From Salinisphaera sp. UBA1666 (lineage in GTDB: Bacteria; Pseudomonadota; Gammaproteobacteria; Nevskiales; Salinisphaeraceae): a stretch of 18,932 nucleotides of DNA. Each line of letters starts with the position of its first letter. Position 1 is the stretch's first letter. Positions 14,243 to 18,932 of the stretch are shown here, one piece after another. A program made the position numbers and the translations under genes. The DNA lies in assembly GCA_002320455.1 (NCBI GenBank), contig DCKU01000130.1, positions 11,605 through 30,536 of the forward strand. The letters run 5' to 3'. Below the pieces are notes generated by a model. The model made no database searches. It was given only the letters and a program-made list of their open reading frames with translations, and was not told where the DNA came from.

Positions 14243-15611
14243 GGGCCGGCCCCAGGAAATACGTCTCGATCTCTTCCAACTTGCGGCCTTTGGTTTCGGG
14301 CAACGGGAAAATCGCGATCAGCATATAGACGAACACCGCGATCGCCAGCAACGCGAAAGCCCCGGCATAGCCGGCGGCCGCCACGATATCCATGAACACC
14401 GCCGCCAACGCTGCCGACATCAAGCTGTTGGCAAACAACGCCACCGCCATGCCCTTGGCGCGGATAGCCAGCGGCAGCACTTCGGAAATCGCCAGCCACA
14501 CGACGATCCCCGGCCCGATGGCAAAAAAGATCACAAAGCCGATCAGCCCGGCCAGCGTGGCATAGCCTTGAAACGACGAGGCCGCCGTCGTCACATGAAT
14601 GATCGCCATGAAGGCCAGCGCCAGGGTCGCGCCGGCGGTCCCCACGATCAACAACGGACGACGACCCACCCGATCAATCAACATAAGCCCGATGATCGTC
14701 ACCACAAAGTTGGTCAAGCCCACCGTGACACTACCCAGGACGGCCGCCGCCCCCGAGCCAAGCCCCGATTGATCGAGGATGAGCGTGTTGAACTGCAGCA
14801 GCGTGTTGATCCCAGTGAGCTGATTCAGCAGGCCGATGGCCAGCGCCAGGAAGAACGCCTTGCGATAGCCCGGCGCCAGCAGGAGCGACCAGCGCCCGGC
14901 GGCGGCGTCATCATCGGTCTGCGCCGCAAGCTCGGCGTAAGTGGTTTCGGCCTCGGCCGCGCTGTGGGTACGCCCCAGCACCGCACGCGCTTCATCCGTC
15001 CGGCCCTGCTTGAACAGCCAGCGCGGCGACTTCGGCAACACCAGGCCTAGCGCCACAAACGCCACGGCCGGCACCAGTGCCGTGGCAAACATGGCGCGCC
15101 AATCGCCGCTCGCGTTGAAGGCATAGCCCACCAGATAACCGGCCAAAATGCCGAAGGTCAGACACAGCTGGAACAGCGTCACGCTACGCCCGCGCACCGC
15201 CGGCGGCATGACTTCAACCATATACAACGGCACCACGATGGTCACCAGCCCCACGCCGATGCCCTGGATCAGCCGGCCGATCAGCGCCCCGGCGTATCCC
15301 GTCGCCAGCATGGTCACGACGACGCCGACGATGAACACCAGACCGGCCAACGTCAGCGTGGACTTGCGCCCATAACGATCCGCCGCCGGCCCGCCAACGA
15401 GCGTGGCCAGCGAGCCGCCGCCCAACACCGCGGCCACGATCAACGACATTTCCGAGCCCGACAGCGACAGCGCCGGCTTCATAAACACCAGCGCCCCGGC
15501 GATGATGCCGATGTCATAGCCATAGAGCATGCCGCCGAGCGCGGCCGCGCCGATGGCCAGCCAGGCCGAGGCGGGTAGCGCTCGGTTTTCTCCGGTAGTG
15601 GAATACGACAT
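14232..15611 (-). CDS. MFS sugar porter, probable GlcNAc/sugar importer
   Basis: A 459-residue inner-membrane transporter of the sugar porter (XylE/GalP) family, probably a proton symporter. Twelve hydrophobic segments are apparent. Family marks are GYDIGIIAGAL in segment 1, GGPAADRYGRK (73-83), RLIQGIGVG, PKSPRWLF before the central loop, QLTGINT in segment 7, DRVGRRPLL and PETKGR (438-443) at the end. ATG 15611 is preceded by AGGAG at a 5-nt distance; an in-frame extension to 15707 has no support. As first gene of the operon with kinase, deaminase and nagA it most likely brings in GlcNAc. Known proteobacterial NagP importers belong to a different MFS branch, so the substrate is inferred. 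Confidence 0.9.
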   Translation of the reverse strand: MSYSTTGENRALPASAWLAIGAAALGGMLYGYDIGIIAGALVFMKPALSLSGSEMSLIVAAVLGGGSLATLVGGPAADRYGRKSTLTLAGLVFIVGVVVTMLATGYAGALIGRLIQGIGVGLVTIVVPLYMVEVMPPAVRGRSVTLFQLCLTFGILAGYLVGYAFNASGDWRAMFATALVPAVAFVALGLVLPKSPRWLFKQGRTDEARAVLGRTHSAAEAETTYAELAAQTDDDAAAGRWSLLLAPGYRKAFFLALAIGLLNQLTGINTLLQFNTLILDQSGLGSGAAAVLGSVTVGLTNFVVTIIGLMLIDRVGRRPLLIVGTAGATLALAFMAIIHVTTAASSFQGYATLAGLIGFVIFFAIGPGIVVWLAISEVLPLAIRAKGMAVALFANSLMSAALAAVFMDIVAAAGYAGAFALLAIAVFVYMLIAIFPLPETKGRKLEEIETYFLGPARGR

Positions 15612-15727
15612 CGGCGCTCCTGTAATCGAGCCGCTGGGGGAATCTTTGGCAAACCGGCGCTTGCCGCGCGTCGACGGCAGCCTGCCAGCCGATCGCTGCT
15701 GTCGCATTTATCTAAACGTCCAATACC
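15612..15727. promoter_or_regulatory. Control region of the GlcNAc operon, with a weak inverted repeat
   Basis: The gap between the divergent transporter and aminotransferase genes must hold the operon promoter. GGCAA (15648-15652), 8 bp, TTGCC (15661-15665) is an inverted repeat 37 bp upstream of the transporter start. No convincing -35/-10 pair was found on the minus strand; an AT-rich patch near 15708-15728 is the likeliest place. Confidence 0.3.
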
Positions 15728-15759
15728 TGTATCACCCACGCCGGGTTTACCGATGGGTC

Positions 15760-15788
15760 GTGACCCGCGGCGCCCGGCGCGCCACAAT
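15760..15788 (+). promoter_or_regulatory. Candidate sigma70 promoter of the aminotransferase gene
   Basis: GTGACC (15760-15765, 4 of 6 to TTGACA) and CACAAT (15783-15788, 4 of 6 to TATAAT) are 17 bp apart, giving a leader of about 33 nt. The -35 box overlaps the near-palindrome GGGTC-GT-GACCC (15755-15766). Weak match, location reasonable. Confidence 0.35.
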
Positions 15789-15827
15789 AAGGCGCTTGCA
15801 AAAACGCTGCCGACCGGATTGAAAGAC

Positions 15828-17045
15828 ATGGACTGGACGCCCACCCGCGACGACTTCAACACCTACATGCTGCCCAACTACAACCCGCAGGCGGTGATCC
15901 CCGCGCGCGGCGAGGGCAGCCGGCTGTGGGATCAGGATGGGCGTGAGTTCGTGGATTTTGCTGGCGGTATCGCGGTCAATGCGCTGGGGCATGCCCATCC
16001 GGCGCTGGTGGACGCGCTGAAAACCCAGGGCGAGCAGCTCTGGCATCTGTCCAATGTGTATGCCAACGAGCCGGCGCTGCGGCTGGCGCGTACGCTGGTG
16101 GAGGCCACGTTTGCCGACAAGGCGTTTTTCTGTAACTCCGGCGGTGAGGCCAACGAGGCCGCGCTGAAGCTGGCACGCCGCTATGGCCACGATCATTACG
16201 GCCCGGCCAAGGACAAGATCGTGTCGTTTCGCCAGTCGTTCCACGGGCGGACGTGGTTCACGGTATCGGTCGGCGGCCAGCCGAAGTACACCGAAGGCTT
16301 TGGGCCGATTCCCGGCGGCATCGTGCACGGCACTTACAACGATCTGGATTCGGCGCGTGAGCTGGTGGACGAGCACACCTGCGCCATCATCGTAGAGCCC
16401 ATGCAGGGCGAAGGCGGCGTCACGCCGGGCACACCCGAATTTCTTGAAGGGCTGCGTGCACTGGCCGATCGCCATAACGCGCTGCTGATCTTTGATGAGG
16501 TGCAGTGCGGCGTGGGCCGGACCGGGCATCTCTATGCCTACATGCACTACGGCGTGACGCCGGACATCCTGACCAGTGCGAAAGCGCTCGGCGGCGGCTT
16601 CCCCATCGGCGCGATGCTGACCACCGACAAGGTCGCCGAGGTGTTCGTGGTGGGCACCCACGGCTCGACCTACGGCGGCAACCCGTTGGCCTGCGCCGTG
16701 GGCCGGGCTGCCGTGGACACAATCAACACGCCCGAGGTTTTGGACGGCGTAGCCCAGCGGCATGCGCTGTTTCGCGAGCATCTGGAGGCCATCAACGCCC
16801 GCTACGACTGCTTCGCCGACATACGCGGGCTGGGCCTGCTTATGGGGGCGGCCTTCAACGACCGCTTTGGCGATGCGGGCCGCGACGTGCTGGCGGCCGG
16901 CATCGATGAAGGCGTGATGCTGCTGGTCGCCGGGCCGGGCGTCTTGCGATTTGCGCCCAGCCTGATCATTCCCGAGGCCGATATCGTCGAAGGTATGGCC
17001 CGGCTTGAGCGGGCGATCGCCGATGTCGCCGAGCGCATCCGGTAA
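15828..17045 (+). CDS. Acetylornithine/succinylornithine-type aminotransferase (ArgD/AstC family)
   Basis: A PLP-dependent class III aminotransferase of 405 residues, the length of E. coli AstC and ArgD. It would move an amino group between N-acetyl- or N-succinylornithine and 2-oxoglutarate. Conserved stretches include RGEGSRLWDQDGREFVDFAGG, NALGHAHP, FFCNSGGEANEAALKLAR, FHGRTWFTVSVGGQPKY, IVEPMQGEGG, IFDEVQCGVGRTG, then the PLP lysine Lys252 in SAKALGGGFPIGAM, THGSTYGGNPLA and VLRFAPSL. ATG 15828 fits the family N-terminus, though the frame is open to 15753. It stands alone between divergent and tandem sugar genes; no other arg or ast gene is in view, so arginine synthesis and arginine catabolism cannot be told apart. 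Confidence 0.92.
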   Translation: MDWTPTRDDFNTYMLPNYNPQAVIPARGEGSRLWDQDGREFVDFAGGIAVNALGHAHPALVDALKTQGEQLWHLSNVYANEPALRLARTLVEATFADKAFFCNSGGEANEAALKLARRYGHDHYGPAKDKIVSFRQSFHGRTWFTVSVGGQPKYTEGFGPIPGGIVHGTYNDLDSARELVDEHTCAIIVEPMQGEGGVTPGTPEFLEGLRALADRHNALLIFDEVQCGVGRTGHLYAYMHYGVTPDILTSAKALGGGFPIGAMLTTDKVAEVFVVGTHGSTYGGNPLACAVGRAAVDTINTPEVLDGVAQRHALFREHLEAINARYDCFADIRGLGLLMGAAFNDRFGDAGRDVLAAGIDEGVMLLVAGPGVLRFAPSLIIPEADIVEGMARLERAIADVAERIR

Positions 17046-17226
17046 GCCGACGCCGCGGGTATCGCAAAGACCTTGAGTGCCGATCGCCCCGCGGGCGGCG
17101 CCCGGCACGCCACGATGCCGGGCTCATGAGCGCGGCCCCTACCGGTGAGCGGCGGTATTATTGTTAGCAGATCGCGTCGCAGAATTTTGCGTCACAGCGC
17201 TTTTTCGCGGTTTTAAAGGAGTTTGC
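17046..17226 (+). other. Gap between aminotransferase and AGE-family gene with a perfect hairpin
   Basis: GCCCGGCA (17100-17107), 8-nt loop, TGCCGGGC (17116-17123) is a perfect stem without a T-run, 55 bp after the aminotransferase stop, and may be a weak terminator. From 17155 on the DNA turns AT-rich, which suggests a promoter for the next gene, but no box pair with correct spacing stands out. Confidence 0.4.
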
Positions 17227-18513
17227 GTGTCCGTTATCGACCCTCTGGAACAGCTTGACCCGGCCCCCGGCGCGCGCTGGATCGACCAGCCCGTTCACCG
17301 GCTCTGGCTGGATCAGGAAGGCCTGCGGCTGCTGGCTTTCTACCGGGCATCACGTGTGCCTGAAGGCGGTTTTGCGGCCCTGGACACCCACGGCCGGCTG
17401 GCCGATGAGCCGGTCGCCGACACGCTGATCACCGCACGGCATACCCACTGTTATAGCCTGGCGGCCATGGCCGGCGTACCGGGCGCAGCCTCGATGGCCG
17501 CACACGGTATTGCCGCACTCGACGGACTACTGCGCGACGATGAATACGGCGGCTGGTATCAACAGGCGCCGGGGCTGGGGCGCGATGATTCCAAGCAGTG
17601 TTATATCCAGATCTTTGTGGCGCTGGCCGCTGCGACGGCCACCCGCGCCGGCCTGCCCGGCGCGCACAATCTGCTGGCCGCCGTGCTGGCCGTGCTCGAT
17701 CAGCATTTCTGGTCGGCAGAAACCCAGACCTACTGCGAATCCTACGACCGCGCCTGGATCACCCGTGCCGACTACCGCGGTGCCAACAGCAACATGCACG
17801 CCGTGGAGCTCTGTCTGGAGCTGGCCGACGTACTGGCTGATCCCACGTGGTATGACCGAGCGCTGGCCATCGCCGAGCGCATTATCCATCGCCACGCCGC
17901 CGAGAACGATTATCTGGTCGTCGAGCACTTCTACGGCGACTGGCGCGAATGGCGCGAGTGCAACGCGGATGCCATCGACGACGGTTTTTATCCGTTTGGC
18001 GCCACACCCGGCCACGGCTGCGAATGGGCGCGCCTGTTGCTCAACCTGGAGGCCGGGCTGAACGCCGCCGAGCGCGAGGCGCCAAACTGGCTGTTCTACG
18101 AGGCCAAGGCACTATTCGACCGCGCGGTATCGGTCGGTTGGCAGAGTGATCACGCGCCGGGCATGGTCTATACCGTGAACTGGCAGGGAGAGCCGTGTGC
18201 CACGCGCCGCCGGCACTGGGTACAGGCCGAAGCACTGGCCGCCGCTGCCGCGCTTGCCACGCGCACCGGCGAGGCGGCTTATGAAGGCTGGTATCGGCGG
18301 ATCTGGGATCACGTGCGCGACGTGCACATCGACCCCGCGAACGGCAGTTGGCATCAAGAACTCACCGCCGAGGGCACCCCGCACCCGGACGAGGGCCATC
18401 TCAAGGCCGATCTGTATCACGCCTATCAGGCAACGCTGTTGCCGCCGCTGGCATTGACGCCCACGCTGCCGATCGCCGTATCGCAGCCGTTCGGCCCGCC
18501 CGAGGCCTTGTGA
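17227..18513 (+). CDS. AGE-family (N-acylglucosamine 2-epimerase family) sugar epimerase/isomerase
   Basis: An (alpha/alpha)6-barrel enzyme, probably cytosolic, of 428 residues. Marks of the family are ARHTHCYSLAAMAG, NSNMHAVELCLELADV, LVVEHFYGDWREW, ATPGHGCEWARLLL with His263, RRHWVQAEALAAAAAL and the C-terminal GHLKADLYHAYQATLLPPL with His391 and His398. The two conserved His regions supply general acid/base catalysis in relatives. The pattern resembles D-mannose isomerase/YihS-like aldose-ketose isomerases as much as GlcNAc 2-epimerase, so the substrate is open. The start is GTG 17227, with AAAGGAG at 17215-17221 and a 5-nt gap; an upstream TTG at 17161 has no such support. The next gene follows after 61 bp. 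Confidence 0.88.
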   Translation: MSVIDPLEQLDPAPGARWIDQPVHRLWLDQEGLRLLAFYRASRVPEGGFAALDTHGRLADEPVADTLITARHTHCYSLAAMAGVPGAASMAAHGIAALDGLLRDDEYGGWYQQAPGLGRDDSKQCYIQIFVALAAATATRAGLPGAHNLLAAVLAVLDQHFWSAETQTYCESYDRAWITRADYRGANSNMHAVELCLELADVLADPTWYDRALAIAERIIHRHAAENDYLVVEHFYGDWREWRECNADAIDDGFYPFGATPGHGCEWARLLLNLEAGLNAAEREAPNWLFYEAKALFDRAVSVGWQSDHAPGMVYTVNWQGEPCATRRRHWVQAEALAAAAALATRTGEAAYEGWYRRIWDHVRDVHIDPANGSWHQELTAEGTPHPDEGHLKADLYHAYQATLLPPLALTPTLPIAVSQPFGPPEAL

Positions 18514-18574
18514 AACCTCGCGCGCGTCAGCATCGTAAGGCCAGATATACGCTTCGTGGCCCCGGGCTTTTGGC

Positions 18575-18913
18575 ATGACTGATCACGATGACAATCGTCG
18601 CCGCAGCCAGCGTCTGCCCGCTTGGGCGGGTTATGTGCTGATCGCGGCCGATACGATTACAAAGCCTTTGTTCTGGGTGCCCTGGCTGGGTACGCTGGCT
18701 GCGATATCCCTGGCGCTACCCGTCGAGTCGATCTGGGCCTGGATAGGCGTGCTGATCGCGGCCAGTCTGGCGTGTCTGGTGGCCATCACACGGGCTGTCG
18801 CCATCCAGGCCAGCCAGCGCGGCGCGCTCGGCGCCTACGTGGCCTATCTGGCCACGCAGACACTGTTTGGCCGCTGGTTGACCGATGTCTTGAGCGGTTC
18901 CGGCTCGCGCTAG
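18575..18913 (+). CDS. Small membrane protein of unknown function
   Basis: A 112-residue product that I do not recognise. It has a charged N-terminus (MTDHDDNRRRSQRL), then hydrophobic stretches around residues 16-30 (AWAGYVLIAADTITK), 33-51 (FWVPWLGTLAAISLALPVE) and 52-75 (SIWAWIGVLIAASLACLVAITRAV), and a less hydrophobic tail (AYVAYLATQTLFGRWLTDVL), so two to three membrane segments are likely. Codon use matches the neighbours. It lies 61 bp behind the AGE-family gene on the same strand and may be co-transcribed. No clear ribosome site was seen before the ATG at 18575. Confidence 0.65.
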   Translation: MTDHDDNRRRSQRLPAWAGYVLIAADTITKPLFWVPWLGTLAAISLALPVESIWAWIGVLIAASLACLVAITRAVAIQASQRGALGAYVAYLATQTLFGRWLTDVLSGSGSR

Positions 18914-18932
18914 GGCCTGTTGATGTTTCATA

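Noticed and set aside
15747..17108. 453-codon open frame antisense to the aminotransferase
   Set aside because: It mirrors a strongly conserved aminotransferase on the other strand, matches no family I recognise, and is a common effect of high-GC codon bias.
1..18932. A new defence system or CRISPR array
   Set aside because: No regular direct repeats with spacers, no nuclease, helicase, reverse transcriptase or toxin-antitoxin motifs were seen; the genes are mainly metabolic and transport.

Overview
The window is about 19 kb of GC-rich DNA whose genes are typical of a gammaproteobacterial chromosome. The mix of proline use (PutA/PutP), a non-PTS N-acetylglucosamine (GlcNAc) pathway, AzlCD, a DUF892 remnant and a Baeyer-Villiger-type monooxygenase with an SDR would fit a halophilic or marine genus such as Salinisphaera. 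That genus is an inference from gene style and codon use, not a demonstrated identity. No tRNA, rRNA, CRISPR array, intact insertion sequence or phage gene was seen, and no gene in the window encodes a recognisable transcription regulator.

Layout, left to right. (1) 1-3718: proline catabolism. The C-terminal part of PutA is cut by the window edge, then a 189-bp gap with two small hairpins leads to the Na+/proline symporter PutP and a strong intrinsic terminator. (2) 3732-6141: a two-gene operon with a sigma70-like promoter and a perfect 9-8-9 inverted repeat just downstream of it. It encodes an SDR dehydrogenase and a class B flavoprotein monooxygenase carrying both Baeyer-Villiger monooxygenase signatures. 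(3) 6142-7745: a decay zone. It holds fragments of a penicillin-acylase-family gene (N-terminal, middle and C-terminal pieces in different frames, most of the enzyme deleted) that still has its terminator, then a DUF892 ferritin-like gene split by one in-frame TAA. (4) 7809-8936: an exported phytase-like esterase protein. (5) 8925-9982, minus strand: azlC and azlD, overlapping by 4 nt. (6) 10119-11045: an alpha/beta hydrolase with an Asp nucleophile (epoxide-hydrolase/dehalogenase type). (7) 11095-15611, minus strand: a tightly overlapping four-gene operon, MFS sugar porter > GlcNAc kinase > SIS-type GlcN-6-P deaminase (NagB-II) > NagA. (8) 15828-17045: an acetylornithine/succinylornithine-type aminotransferase. 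(9) 17227-18513: an AGE-family sugar epimerase/isomerase. (10) 18575-18913: a small unknown membrane protein.

How the genes work together. PutP imports proline and PutA oxidises it to glutamate. The minus-strand operon can take GlcNAc from outside the cell to fructose-6-phosphate: import, phosphorylation, deacetylation, then deamination/isomerisation. The SDR and monooxygenase could form an alcohol > ketone > ester route. The AGE-family enzyme adds another sugar interconversion. The points most worth a second look are the operator in front of the SDR/monooxygenase pair, the two adjacent pseudogenes, the unusual SP-type transporter in the GlcNAc operon, and the alpha/beta hydrolase that seems to lack its usual charge-relay acid.
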